Shown: positions 5,225-13,198 of the stretch, piece after piece
Numbering within the stretch: the stretch's first letter is position 1
Layout: every line of letters begins with the position of its first letter
NCBI GenBank assembly: GCA_019136395.1
Contig: JAGVUH010000423.1
Coordinates: 1-14,900, forward strand
Length of the DNA: 14,900 nt
Direction: 5' to 3'
Source: Gammaproteobacteria bacterium
GTDB lineage: Bacteria > Pseudomonadota > Gammaproteobacteria > Chromatiales > Chromatiaceae
The notes under the pieces: model-generated
What the model was told of the DNA's origin: nothing
Database searches by the model: none
The model's input: the letters and a program-made list of their open reading frames with translations, nothing else
Position numbers and translations under genes: made by a program

Positions 5225-7349
5225 AACCAGGATCGTCCTGACCGCAGACGCACGGGGCGTCCAGGCCGGTGCGCGCCAAGCGGTAGCCAGCCTCAACGAC
5301 GTCGAGAAAGCCCTCGGCAGCATTCAGGCGCTCTCGGCCAAGGCGCTGTCCTTCGCGGGGCTAGGCTTCGGCGGCAAGGAACTGATCGCCCTCGCAGACC
5401 AATACGGCGCCCTGACCGCACGGCTGCAGCTCGCCACCCAATTTACCGGCGATTTCAGCCAGGTCATGGCGGCGCTGCGCCGCACCGCAGACGACACCCG
5501 GGCGCCCCTTAAGGATACCGTCGATCTCTACACCAAGCTGTCGCCATCGCTGCAAGCCTTGGGGCGCAGCGGTGCCCAGTCGGTGTCCGTCATTGCCACC
5601 GTCAACAAGGCCATTGCCCTCTCCGGCGCCAGTAGCGAGGCTGCCTCCGCCAGCATGACGCAGTTTTCCCAGGCCCTCGGCTCCGGCGTCCTGCGCGGCG
5701 ACGAGCTCAACTCCATCCTGGAGCAGACGCCCACCCTGGCCGACGCCATCGCCGAAGGCCTCGGCGTAGCCCGGGGAGAACTGCGCAAAATGGGCGAAGA
5801 CGGGCAGCTCTCAAGCCTTGTCGTGCTGCGGGCCTTGGAAAAGGTTTCTGACCGCATCGACCGCGACTTCGCAAAAATGCCGACCACGGTCGGCCAGGCG
5901 CTCACATATCTGCTCAATACCCTATTCAAGGATTTCTCGGCGGCCTCGAGCGGCATCATGATTCCAGCCATCGCCCTGATCATCGATACCGTGGACGGTG
6001 CCGCCCGCGTCTTCCGTACCCTGGGGATCACCATCGCCGCGATGGCGGCGCGCTTCGTGGAGACCTTCAAGGGCAATTTCGACGTCGCCGGACAGATCCG
6101 CGACGAGGCCAATACCCAGATCGAGGCCATCTGGGCCGAACCCCAGTGGAAAGACAAATACAAGCAGGCCATCGTGGCGACCGAAAAAGACGTCGCCGAC
6201 CAGCGCCTCAAACTGCAGAAAAACCTCGCCGCCGAGCAGCAGAAACTCGAAGACCTCAAGACCTTCGCCGCAGGCAAGGCCTCCGCGGCCATCCTGAAGG
6301 ACGACAAGGCACGCATCGACGAGCAGATCAAGGATGCCGAGCGCCTGCGCGACGCGCTGGCCAGGGCATGGGAAGACACCCGGAAGGGCATCGAAGCGGC
6401 GCGGAAAGAAGCCGACGATCTGCTGCATAAGGCCGCCGACGTTCGTCAGGCCGCCGCCGACAAGATCGCCGACCGTCAGAACAAGAACCTTACCCCAGAG
6501 CAGCAGGACGCCAATACCTTCAGCGATTTCCAGCAAGCCGCCAGCGCCGCCGCGTTTAATCAGGCGCTCGCCAAGGCCGCCGGCATCGATGGCCGCATTG
6601 AAGTCGCGAAGCGCGCCGCCGAGAAGGCCGCCCGAGATACCGAGCGAGCCGTCCGGCTGGCGGACAAGCTCCAGAATGACGACTTGGCCATCAAAGCCAT
6701 CGGAGAGGCCGCCGACCTGCAGGCCAGGCTCCTCGAAGCGCAAGCGGAGGCCAAGCAAAAGGAATCCTCCGACCTGGAGGCCAAAGCCCAACAGCAGGCG
6801 GACACGCTCCGCAACCTGGAAGCCAGTCTTGACGCGCTGCGCCAGAAAGCCGCCACCCTCCAGGTGCAGGCAGATGTGACCCAGGCAGAAGCCAGGATCG
6901 CCGGCCTCAAGGCCCAGCTCGATGCGCTCACCGACAAGACCGTCACCGTCACCGTCAACACCGTCGCCGCCGGGCAGGCGGGTGCCGCGCCGGCGCCCGG
7001 ATTCGCCGCCGGCGGCTACACCGGCCCCGGCGCCAAATTCACCCCGGCCGGCATCGTTCATGCCGGCGAGTTCGTCGTCCGCCGCGAAGTGGTGAATTTG
7101 CCCGGCGTCATGGCCATGCTGGCCCGACTTAACCGGGATGGGGTCGCGAGCCTCAAAGGCTACGCCTCCGGCGGCCTTGTCGGCCGCCTTGGCGTCCCCG
7201 CGCTGCCGGCCTCCCGCGGGAGCACGCCGACCCCGGTCAATCTGCACCTGGACGGCCGCCGCTACCCCATGGCCGCAGCCCCTGACGTGGTCGCGGAAAT
7301 CACGGCCGCCCTGGGCCGCGAAGCGCTGCGTTGGGGAGGGCGGCGATGA
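5214..7349 (+). CDS. Tape measure protein (711 aa)
   Basis: Sets tail length as a scaffold inside the tube and is ejected during infection. The GTG start at 5214 overlaps the chaperone T frame. Residues about 159-210 (VLRGDELNSILEQTPTLADAIAEGLGVARGELRKMGE) match the N-terminal tape measure domain known as tape_meas_nterm. A hydrophobic stretch follows at about 245-285 (GIMIPAIALIIDTVDG) and may insert in the host membrane. Residues about 310-590 are a long charged alpha-helical coiled-coil region rich in Ala, Lys, Glu, Gln and Asp. Near residue 600 the motif GGYTGPGAKFTPAGIVHAGEFVVRREV appears, which is typical of the C-terminal part of these proteins. At about 0.15 nm per residue the tail would be near 105 nm. 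The stop overlaps the next start as ATGA. Confidence 0.93.
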   Translation: MQTETRIVLTADARGVQAGARQAVASLNDVEKALGSIQALSAKALSFAGLGFGGKELIALADQYGALTARLQLATQFTGDFSQVMAALRRTADDTRAPLKDTVDLYTKLSPSLQALGRSGAQSVSVIATVNKAIALSGASSEAASASMTQFSQALGSGVLRGDELNSILEQTPTLADAIAEGLGVARGELRKMGEDGQLSSLVVLRALEKVSDRIDRDFAKMPTTVGQALTYLLNTLFKDFSAASSGIMIPAIALIIDTVDGAARVFRTLGITIAAMAARFVETFKGNFDVAGQIRDEANTQIEAIWAEPQWKDKYKQAIVATEKDVADQRLKLQKNLAAEQQKLEDLKTFAAGKASAAILKDDKARIDEQIKDAERLRDALARAWEDTRKGIEAARKEADDLLHKAADVRQAAADKIADRQNKNLTPEQQDANTFSDFQQAASAAAFNQALAKAAGIDGRIEVAKRAAEKAARDTERAVRLADKLQNDDLAIKAIGEAADLQARLLEAQAEAKQKESSDLEAKAQQQADTLRNLEASLDALRQKAATLQVQADVTQAEARIAGLKAQLDALTDKTVTVTVNTVAAGQAGAAPAPGFAAGGYTGPGAKFTPAGIVHAGEFVVRREVVNLPGVMAMLARLNRDGVASLKGYASGGLVGRLGVPALPASRGSTPTPVNLHLDGRRYPMAAAPDVVAEITAALGREALRWGGRR
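7333..7340 (+). promoter_or_regulatory. Ribosome binding site deciding the start at 7346
   Basis: GGGGAGGG sits 5 bases before ATG 7346, which overlaps the tape measure stop. An in-frame upstream start at 7331 (TTG) lies before this site and is therefore unlikely. Confidence 0.7.
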
Positions 7350-7858
7350 GTTTCGAAATCGGCAGCATCGTCCTCCACGACATCCAGTCCCTGGACCTGG
7401 AGCAGACCTATGAGCCCCTGGGCGGCGAAGCAATCCTGCGGGCGGTGTCTGGCCTGGGCCTGAAACAGGCCACCTGGAGCAAACTGCGGGTGACGACCAG
7501 CGGCTCCGGCTGGATGCCGCCGTCCCTGGCCGCCCTCGACACCGCGGCGCAGCAGACCCTCAAATGCGCGGTGCCGCGCTCGATCCCCTGCAGCGGGCTC
7601 ACCGCCACCCTGCCCGCCGCGCGGCGGTCCGATACCGGTCATACCCCCTACGGCATCGCCATTCTGCCCAGCGGCCAGGCCGTCAAGACCGCCGCCGCCC
7701 TGGTCGGCGATGTCGCCACCGTCACGGCGGTCTCCGGCGCCACAGCCTACGCCGTCCAATACTATCCCCAGCTCACCGTCTGGGCCCTGCGCCCCAGCGC
7801 CTCCGGCAATCGCGGAGACGCGAGCCACCGCTGGGAACTCGTCTGCGAAGAGGTCTAG
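7346..7858 (+). CDS. Conserved-type phage tail-tip protein (170 aa)
   Basis: Starts at ATG 7346 in the ATGA overlap with the tape measure gene and ends at TAG 7858. The sequence has LEQTYEPLGGEAILRAVSGLGLKQATWSKLRVTTSGSGWMPPSL in residues 20-60, then a Cys-containing strand (LKCAVPRSIPCS) and a C-terminal beta strand block (YYPQLTVWALRPSASG). The YEPLGG, W-x-K-L-R and SGW motifs occur in a family of small proteins found directly after tape measure genes in long-tailed phages of Proteobacteria. That is from memory and has not been searched. The position suggests a distal-tail or minor tail role. No catalytic residues are seen. Confidence 0.78.
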   Translation: MSFEIGSIVLHDIQSLDLEQTYEPLGGEAILRAVSGLGLKQATWSKLRVTTSGSGWMPPSLAALDTAAQQTLKCAVPRSIPCSGLTATLPAARRSDTGHTPYGIAILPSGQAVKTAAALVGDVATVTAVSGATAYAVQYYPQLTVWALRPSASGNRGDASHRWELVCEEV

Positions 7859-7861
7859 CAT

Positions 7862-8830
7862 ATGCCCACATCCCCCCTGCGAATCGGTCCGCGCATCCAG
7901 GAAACCACGACGACCACCGGCACCGGTGCGCTGACGCTCGCGGGCGCGACCGATCAGCATTTTCCCTTCTCGGCGATTCAGGTCGGGTTTTCGACCGCGA
8001 TCTCTGTGCCCTATCTGTTGACCTGGACCGGCGGGGTCGAATGGGGTTTAGGCGAAATCAGCGCGGACGGGACGACGCTCTCCCGCGCCATCGTCTCCGG
8101 CGTCTATCCCGGTAACTGGCGCAACGGGGCTCCCGGCGGACAGGCCAACCTCCCGGCCGGGACAAAAACCGTTTCCCTGGTTGTCCTGGACGGCCTGTCC
8201 CTGGTGGCGACGGGCGGAGCCTATACCACCGACGACCCGACCGGGGACGTCCCGCCGACCTGCGTACAGAACAGCAGCGTCGCCCTCGGCATCGGCGCCC
8301 TGTCCGACGGGGACGGCGCCGTGGCGGCCGGTTATCAGGCCTGGGTAGGGGCGCCCTACGGTGTCGCCATCGGAGCACTGGCCTATGCCACCCATCCGTT
8401 TTCGCGGGTGATCGGGTCGGGGGGGTCCATGGGCGACAGCTCCCTGACCGTCGGATTCGAGGAAACCCTGTTCGGCGAGCAACTCGGCGCGGGCCAGGCC
8501 GTCTCCGGCACCCCTTTTAACGCCGATTTTGCCTGGCTGATGCAAAATCCTGACGCACTCTGGTGGATCGACCTGACGGCAATCGGCGCCAATGTGGCGC
8601 GGACACAATTCCGCGCCATCCGCCGGTCGCTCCTCGTCCAGGGGACGACGCTGCAGGTGACCGGGTCGGATACCGTCCTGGTCTCGACGCTGGCGACCGT
8701 GCCGACGGTGACCTGCACGATCGGCGCATCGCCCGACGGCAATGGCAATCTGCCTCTGCACGTCTCGGCCAGCAGCTCCGGAGCGACGGCCGTCGATTGG
8801 CGGATTTCCGCCACGGTGCGCGGCGGATGA
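7862..8830 (+). CDS. Tail-associated protein with YadA-like head segment (322 aa)
   Basis: ATG 7862 follows the previous stop by 3 bases, with GAAGAGG at 7847-7853. The N-terminal 110 residues (IQETTTTTGTGALTLAGA, then TLSRAIVSG and LPAGTKTVSLVVLDG) match a small beta domain common in phage surface proteins, in which an attribute is set by TLSR and NLPAGTK motifs. Residues about 137-175 contain SVALGIGALSDGDGAVAAGYQAWVGAPYGVAIGALA, the A-[IV]-A-x-G type repeats of the YadA adhesin head, a left-handed beta-roll that trimerises. Three such coils are seen. The remaining 150 residues are a separate beta-rich domain. The role is probably tail-tip or fibre surface; the sequence does not show which host structure it touches. 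Confidence 0.8.
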   Translation: MPTSPLRIGPRIQETTTTTGTGALTLAGATDQHFPFSAIQVGFSTAISVPYLLTWTGGVEWGLGEISADGTTLSRAIVSGVYPGNWRNGAPGGQANLPAGTKTVSLVVLDGLSLVATGGAYTTDDPTGDVPPTCVQNSSVALGIGALSDGDGAVAAGYQAWVGAPYGVAIGALAYATHPFSRVIGSGGSMGDSSLTVGFEETLFGEQLGAGQAVSGTPFNADFAWLMQNPDALWWIDLTAIGANVARTQFRAIRRSLLVQGTTLQVTGSDTVLVSTLATVPTVTCTIGASPDGNGNLPLHVSASSSGATAVDWRISATVRGG

Positions 8831-10542
8831 TCTACGGCGAATCCCTCTACGCGTCAGATCCCTACGCCGAGGGCAGCCTCGCCGCCGTCCCGGCCGAGTA
8901 TCTCTCCGGGGCGCGTAGCGCCGCCGAGCCCTACGGCGCCGCGGCGGCCGTGTGGACGGCCATCGTCATCCTGGCTGGGGTCAATGTCACCGACACGGTC
9001 GTCGGCGACATCGTCGTCGAAGCGGAGGAGGGCGCGGCCCGTATCGCCGAACTGGCACTCAGGCCTGAGACCGGGACAACCCTGGATCTGGCATCCTGGA
9101 CCGGGCGGTCCTTGACCATCGATCTGGCCGAGCTGGCGACCGGAACCGTCCGCTACCCCATGCGGCTGTTTACGGGGGTGGTCGACACGCCGGAGCTAGA
9201 TCTGGAATCCCGGGTGGTCCGCTTGCGCGCCACCGACGACCTGCAGGGCGCGATCGACGCGCTGACGCGGTCGGAAATCGCTGCCCTGATCGGCGGGCGC
9301 TGGTCGACGGCGGTGTTCGACGCCGCGGCCCAGGGCTGGCGCCATGCCCAGGACCGGCTCTCCACCGTCCGGGCCAGCCTGGACCTGTCCCCCTCCGGCG
9401 CTCTGCGCCTGACTGCCTGGGCGCCCGCCGCCACGCCGGGCATCGTCTTCGGGGCGGACCGTCTGATCGACGCCACGCTGGCCGTCACCCTCGCGGACCG
9501 CCAGGGGCTGGTGAATACGATCGCCATCGACTTCGCCTATCGATTCCCGCGGCTCAAGGCCGAGGGCTTTGGGCTTGGCTATCACTACGTCAACGCCGGC
9601 AGTTTTGCCGCCTACGTCCTCGCGGGCAAATGGTTTTTGCAGCGCTCCGCGGTCGAGCAGGCCATTTCAACGGCCGGGCTCTCCATCGTCTCGATCACCT
9701 ATGACGCGATGCCGGCCTCGCCGATTGCGGTGGGATCGGGCTACTGGACCCCCAACCCGGCCGTTGATATCACCCTGTGCATGGGGTTCGACGCCACGGT
9801 CGCCTACGATTATTCCCAGGCCATCGAGGAGGCCCATCAAATCACCGTCGCCTGCGCCGGGAGCGTCGCTGCCGTCGGCGTCCAGCGGCAGACGATGAGC
9901 GGCGCCCTGGAGGGGGTCTATCAGCAGGCGCCGGGCTGGGAAACCAAGGCCCGCCTGTACCGGGCCAGCATCGAGACCGTGCCGCCGCAGGACCTGGCGC
10001 CGGTCGTGGTCGGCAAGACCAGCGGCCAGGACCCGACCCTGACGCTCGAGAGCAATCGCGCCGCGTGCAACGCGGCCATCGAAACCCTGATCGACATCGC
10101 CAAGACGACCATATGGGCCAGTCACCGCCGGAATGGCGTCGCGGCCGCCGTCTGTCTCAATCCCGCCCTCGATCTCGACCAGACCGTCGAGGTCGATGCC
10201 GCGGGCGTGCACGCCATCGGCAAGGTGCGCCGTGTCCGCCATCGCATGAGCCCCGAGCGCGGCGAGGCGGTGAGCGAATTCGAGCTGGCCCTCTGCGCGG
10301 TTTCCGGCGTCGGCGTCACCCATCCCGAAACCTCCACCGCCGCGGTGCCCGGCCCCGGCCCCGTGCAGACCGACCTGACGGATGACCCCGTGATCACCTT
10401 CGCCAACCTGTACGCCGAAGACCATAGCTTCACCATCGATTTCCCCGCCGTGGCCGACGCCGAGCGCGATGCGGCCGCCCCGGCGATCGTCAGCAGTTTT
10501 GCCGCCTCCCTGGTTGAGGACGTGTTCACGGTGACCCTATGA
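8827..10542 (+). CDS. Baseplate/tail hub-like protein (571 aa)
   Basis: Start chosen at ATG 8827, which overlaps the preceding TGA as ATGA. The frame is open from 8563, but the upstream part is basic low-complexity shadow. The segment at residues 113-141 (RLFTGVVDTPELDLESRVVRLRATDDLQG) is typical of hub proteins of the Gp27/Gp44 type, which have a strand and helix around FTGxVD. RHAQDRLSTVRASLDLSPSGALRLTAWAP lies further on, near residues 175-205. Residues 480-571 look like a final beta domain. Hubs sit at the tail tip and form the ring through which the tape measure and DNA leave. The fold is supported by motif style only. It ends in an ATGA overlap with the next gene. Confidence 0.72.
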   Translation: MIYGESLYASDPYAEGSLAAVPAEYLSGARSAAEPYGAAAAVWTAIVILAGVNVTDTVVGDIVVEAEEGAARIAELALRPETGTTLDLASWTGRSLTIDLAELATGTVRYPMRLFTGVVDTPELDLESRVVRLRATDDLQGAIDALTRSEIAALIGGRWSTAVFDAAAQGWRHAQDRLSTVRASLDLSPSGALRLTAWAPAATPGIVFGADRLIDATLAVTLADRQGLVNTIAIDFAYRFPRLKAEGFGLGYHYVNAGSFAAYVLAGKWFLQRSAVEQAISTAGLSIVSITYDAMPASPIAVGSGYWTPNPAVDITLCMGFDATVAYDYSQAIEEAHQITVACAGSVAAVGVQRQTMSGALEGVYQQAPGWETKARLYRASIETVPPQDLAPVVVGKTSGQDPTLTLESNRAACNAAIETLIDIAKTTIWASHRRNGVAAAVCLNPALDLDQTVEVDAAGVHAIGKVRRVRHRMSPERGEAVSEFELALCAVSGVGVTHPETSTAAVPGPGPVQTDLTDDPVITFANLYAEDHSFTIDFPAVADAERDAAAPAIVSSFAASLVEDVFTVTL

Positions 10543-10877
10543 GCAAAGACCTCACTGCCGCCCTGGACGCCCTGACCCGCGAAGCCGCAGGGCAGACCAG
10601 CCGCGTGGACAAGGCCCTGCCCGCCGCAGCGGCCGCCCAGCCCATCCCGGCGCGCTCGGGCACAGGCAAGCCTGCCGCTGCGAGCGGCAACGGCAGCGCG
10701 ATCGCCAGCCCGCTGACGGAAACGGCATTCGCCGACCGCACCTGGTGGTCGAGCCGCAACAAAACATCGACCGATGGCCTGTTCACTCTCGCCCACACGC
10801 CGCTCAAGTCCATTAAATTCACCGACGCCAACTCGGCCGAGGTAGTGATCAATTTTGTCGATCCCCCGGTGACATGA
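10539..10877 (+). CDS. Small tail-tip protein (112 aa)
   Basis: ATG 10539 overlaps the hub stop by 4 bases, with GGTGA at 10530-10534. The first 60 residues are Ala-, Pro- and Ser-rich and likely disordered. The C-terminal 50 residues (ETAFADRTWWSSRNKTSTDGLFTLAHTPLKSIKFTDANSAEVVINFVDPP) are a compact beta-rich block with a WW motif. Such small proteins follow the hub gene in several proteobacterial phages. Its partner and function are unknown. It ends in an ATGA overlap with the next gene. Confidence 0.75.
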   Translation: MSKDLTAALDALTREAAGQTSRVDKALPAAAAAQPIPARSGTGKPAAASGNGSAIASPLTETAFADRTWWSSRNKTSTDGLFTLAHTPLKSIKFTDANSAEVVINFVDPPVT

Positions 10878-12358
10878 TCGACGACGGACTCGACCCCCTC
10901 ATCAAGATCGACGCCTGGGGCAACTGGTGGCACGGCAGCTACGACACGGCGGCCGGATTCCGCTCCCGGTCCGGGGTGGCGCAGCCGGTTGTGGCCGCGT
11001 CCTCACAGGCCGCCAGTAACCTGGCCCAGTCGGCAGAGTGCCACCTGGTCGATTTCGGCATGCCCGCCGCGGCGACGCCATCCGGAGAGTCGGATGCCGG
11101 AATGGAGCGGTGGCACAAGGCGATCTTGTTTGGATCGGCCCGGCGCTGGTCGATCCTGGGCGCCAGCGAACTCGGCTTTAACGCGTGGCCCTACCGCGCC
11201 CCGGATGGACAGGTTTGGATTTTGCGACCCTTTTTCGGGGTAAATCAGTGCCGCGTCGCCGCCAGTCGGCTCCGGCTCCCGGGCGCTGCCACCGATACCG
11301 AGACGGTCGTCGCGACGTTCAGCCGCACGGTGCCGACGAGCGGGACACAGTATTGGGATGTCGCCCACGCGCCGGACGGCACGAAGGCCGCCCTGCGCCA
11401 TTTCCCGACTGCACGCTACGACGCAAACGGGATTACGCTCAATTTCCTGCTGGAGTTTGCGGTCGCTGGCGGGGACGCGGGCACCCCGCCGACGGTGACG
11501 ATTTCAGAAACGAGCGTCGCAAATGTCATCGAGACGGGCAACTACCTCCAAAAGTCTCCCGCCAAAGTGCCGGTATCCTCGAGCACCCAATATTACGGGC
11601 ACCTGACCGACCCCAATCTGAGAGTAAAAATTACTCGATGGTTCGCGGATTCACTGATCCCTGTGCAGTCGGTCGTCAAGTCGTGGTCCGTGACACGAAA
11701 AATGCTGGGCGTGTGCTACGACGCGGCCGGAGCGCGCTGTGAAATCACGCTGCGCCTGGGTACCGAACAGAGCGACGACGACGTCGTCCAGGCCATGGAG
11801 GATACGTTCAAGTGGGGGTACGAGCAGCAGGAATTCACCGCGGGGGCATGGTTCGGCACGGGAGCGACGCTGACCGATTCCGAGTTGGCCAGCGACTATG
11901 GATACACCCCCGAACCGCAAGGCACCGCGGGCACCAACCTGCGGCCGGCAGACTTCTCTGGGTGGTTTTTCCATATCGAAAACAAGACCATTTGCAACGA
12001 GATCGCGGTCGGCAGTCGGGTGATCGATTACAACACCCAGATCGTGTCGGTCTTTCAGAGCCAGGTGTTCGACGCGCTGTTTCTGGCGCGCCTGGATGAT
12101 CCGATCTCCGCTGGCGCCTCGCCAAGCAGTTCGCAAACCGGGCACGGCGTAGGCGAAGTCGGCGTGCTCTGGTGGTTTCCGTACCCCCAGGTGGTCGCTG
12201 CCGTGAAATCCGCGCCCGGAAGCCCCGTCGACATCCATGCCTATGCGCACCCCGCTGCAGCGGCCTGGTATGGCGAATCCGGAAAACTCAGTACGACGAA
12301 GTTCGCCGTCCACCCCGAGACCGGTGCTTTTGCGCCGACCACCACCCTCTATTACTGA
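10874..12358 (+). CDS. Unassigned large tail-tip protein (494 aa), possible receptor-binding protein
   Basis: ATG 10874 overlaps the preceding gene as ATGA, and TGA 12358 is 10 bases before the next start. I do not recognise a family. Visible features are an aromatic N-terminus (IDAWGNWWHGSYDTAAG), WILRPFFGVNQC near residue 115, a strand-rich middle, VVQAMEDTFKWGYEQQEFTAGAWFG near 305-325, and a Ser/Gly-rich segment (GASPSSSQTGHG) near 415-430. There is no signal peptide, membrane segment or catalytic motif. Around 11500-11720 the codons become more AT-rich than in neighbours (for example CTG AGA GTA AAA ATT), suggesting exchange in this part. Being the last and largest gene of the tail block, it could be a host-recognition protein, but this is inference only. 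Confidence 0.7.
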   Translation: MIDDGLDPLIKIDAWGNWWHGSYDTAAGFRSRSGVAQPVVAASSQAASNLAQSAECHLVDFGMPAAATPSGESDAGMERWHKAILFGSARRWSILGASELGFNAWPYRAPDGQVWILRPFFGVNQCRVAASRLRLPGAATDTETVVATFSRTVPTSGTQYWDVAHAPDGTKAALRHFPTARYDANGITLNFLLEFAVAGGDAGTPPTVTISETSVANVIETGNYLQKSPAKVPVSSSTQYYGHLTDPNLRVKITRWFADSLIPVQSVVKSWSVTRKMLGVCYDAAGARCEITLRLGTEQSDDDVVQAMEDTFKWGYEQQEFTAGAWFGTGATLTDSELASDYGYTPEPQGTAGTNLRPADFSGWFFHIENKTICNEIAVGSRVIDYNTQIVSVFQSQVFDALFLARLDDPISAGASPSSSQTGHGVGEVGVLWWFPYPQVVAAVKSAPGSPVDIHAYAHPAAAAWYGESGKLSTTKFAVHPETGAFAPTTTLYY

Positions 12359-12368
12359 GGCCGCCCCC

Positions 12369-12740
12369 ATGACCCTCTCCAGCGAAGCCCCTCTGACCGG
12401 CGCCACCCTCGGGCTGGGGATCGTCTCCGCTGCCCAGGCCGTGGGCATCGACCCTGTGCTGGCCCTGGCCGGCGCAGCCGGAGCCCTGTGGGCCCAATTC
12501 TATCTGCCGCAGATGCAATTCTCCGTCCGCATCGGCTCCGTCCTCCTGGGCTCGCTGATCGCCTCCTGGTCGGCCCCCGCCCTGGCCGCCGCGCTGCCCT
12601 CATTGCCCGGCTGGCCGGCAGCGGTGACCGTCGAGATGGTGACCTTCCCGGCGGCGGTCACGATCGGGCTGCTCTTCCACGCGGCCGGAGGAGTGGCTCA
12701 TCGCCTGGTCCTGCGCCGCGGAGACTCCGATGCCCGCTGA
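12369..12740 (+). CDS. Hydrophobic lysis-cassette protein, possible holin or antiholin (123 aa)
   Basis: The frame is open from 12237, but ATG 12369 is chosen because it lies after the upstream stop (12356-12358) and has GAGG at 12357-12360. Three hydrophobic segments are visible at residues about 28-46, 54-76 and 91-113, followed by a basic tail (HRLVLRRGDSDAR). That is the layout of a class I holin. It overlaps the next gene by 11 bases. A holin forms membrane holes that release the endolysin. Two other holin-like genes are nearby, so this could instead be a regulator or antiholin. No named family was recognised. Confidence 0.72.
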   Translation: MTLSSEAPLTGATLGLGIVSAAQAVGIDPVLALAGAAGALWAQFYLPQMQFSVRIGSVLLGSLIASWSAPALAAALPSLPGWPAAVTVEMVTFPAAVTIGLLFHAAGGVAHRLVLRRGDSDAR

Positions 12741-13020
12741 TCTCCTCTCCCAGATCGCCGCCGCCGCCGCGTGCGGCATCATCATCGCCCGCTGCGAACC
12801 GGCCCTCAACCGCATGCGGGCTGGCTCCTCCCCGGTCCTGCTCATGCTGTCATTCTGGTGCCTGGTGGTCGCCGCCTTGGGCGGGATCACCCTGATCCTG
12901 ATCGGAGCCGTTCCCCCCTGGCCCGCCACCGTCGGCGCCATGGGCGTCGCGCTGCTCCTCATGTGCGAGCGCCGGGTCCGCTATCTCACCCGCATCCCAA
13001 AACGCCATGACGCCTCCTGA
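12730..13020 (+). CDS. Holin-like membrane protein (96 aa)
   Basis: ATG 12730 has GGAG at 12720-12723 and lies inside the end of the preceding gene. Hydrophobic segments lie at residues about 5-20, 35-60 and 64-79. Charged residues between them (RCEPALNRMR) and the basic end (CERRVRYLTRIPKRHD) suggest an inside positive face. The segment PVLLMLSFWCLVVAALGGI and the short tail are typical of small phage holins located before endolysins. The gene overlaps the next by 14 bases. It is a good holin candidate; class is uncertain. Confidence 0.75.
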   Translation: MPADLLSQIAAAAACGIIIARCEPALNRMRAGSSPVLLMLSFWCLVVAALGGITLILIGAVPPWPATVGAMGVALLLMCERRVRYLTRIPKRHDAS

Positions 13021-13198
13021 TTCAGACCGGAGCGCCTGCCCGGGCTGCTCCGCCGCCCCGCCGCTCGATCCGCATCCCGCGCCGCCCCCCGACTGCGTCA
13101 ATTGCCAGTGGATGATCCGCGGCCGCGTCGGCTGGATCGTCGGCGTGCTCGTCCTTTGGTTTTCGGTCCTCGCCTACTGGGTCTTGCATGCGGCTTGA
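13007..13198 (+). CDS. Small Cys-rich single-TM protein (63 aa)
   Basis: ATG 13007 overlaps the upstream stop by 14 bases, and the gene overlaps the endolysin start by 11 bases. The first 35 residues are Pro- and Cys-rich with two CxxC pairs (Cys11/14 and Cys30/33), and residues about 41-60 form one transmembrane helix (VGWIVGVLVLWFSVLAYWVL). No lipobox and no signal peptide cleavage site are seen. No Shine-Dalgarno sequence is obvious, so translation may depend on the upstream gene. Possible roles are a lysis regulator or metal- or disulfide-binding membrane peptide. I do not recognise it, and it may be a chance frame, though codon use and gene packing fit. Confidence 0.5.
   Translation: MTPPDSDRSACPGCSAAPPLDPHPAPPPDCVNCQWMIRGRVGWIVGVLVLWFSVLAYWVLHAA

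Noticed and set aside
4104..5279. Long open frame on the - strand (391 codons) opposite the tail tube and chaperone genes
   Set aside because: Rich in Gly, Arg, Asp and His as expected for an antisense GC-rich frame, and it crosses several real genes. No start signal was seen.
5922..7433. Long open frame on the - strand (503 codons) opposite the tape measure gene
   Set aside because: It is an effect of GC-rich codons. The protein has no domain and is Gly- and Leu-rich low complexity, while the + strand carries clear tape measure motifs.
8563..8826. Upstream extension of the hub frame
   Set aside because: The extension is Arg-rich and overlaps the preceding gene by 268 bases; the ATGA start at 8827 is better.
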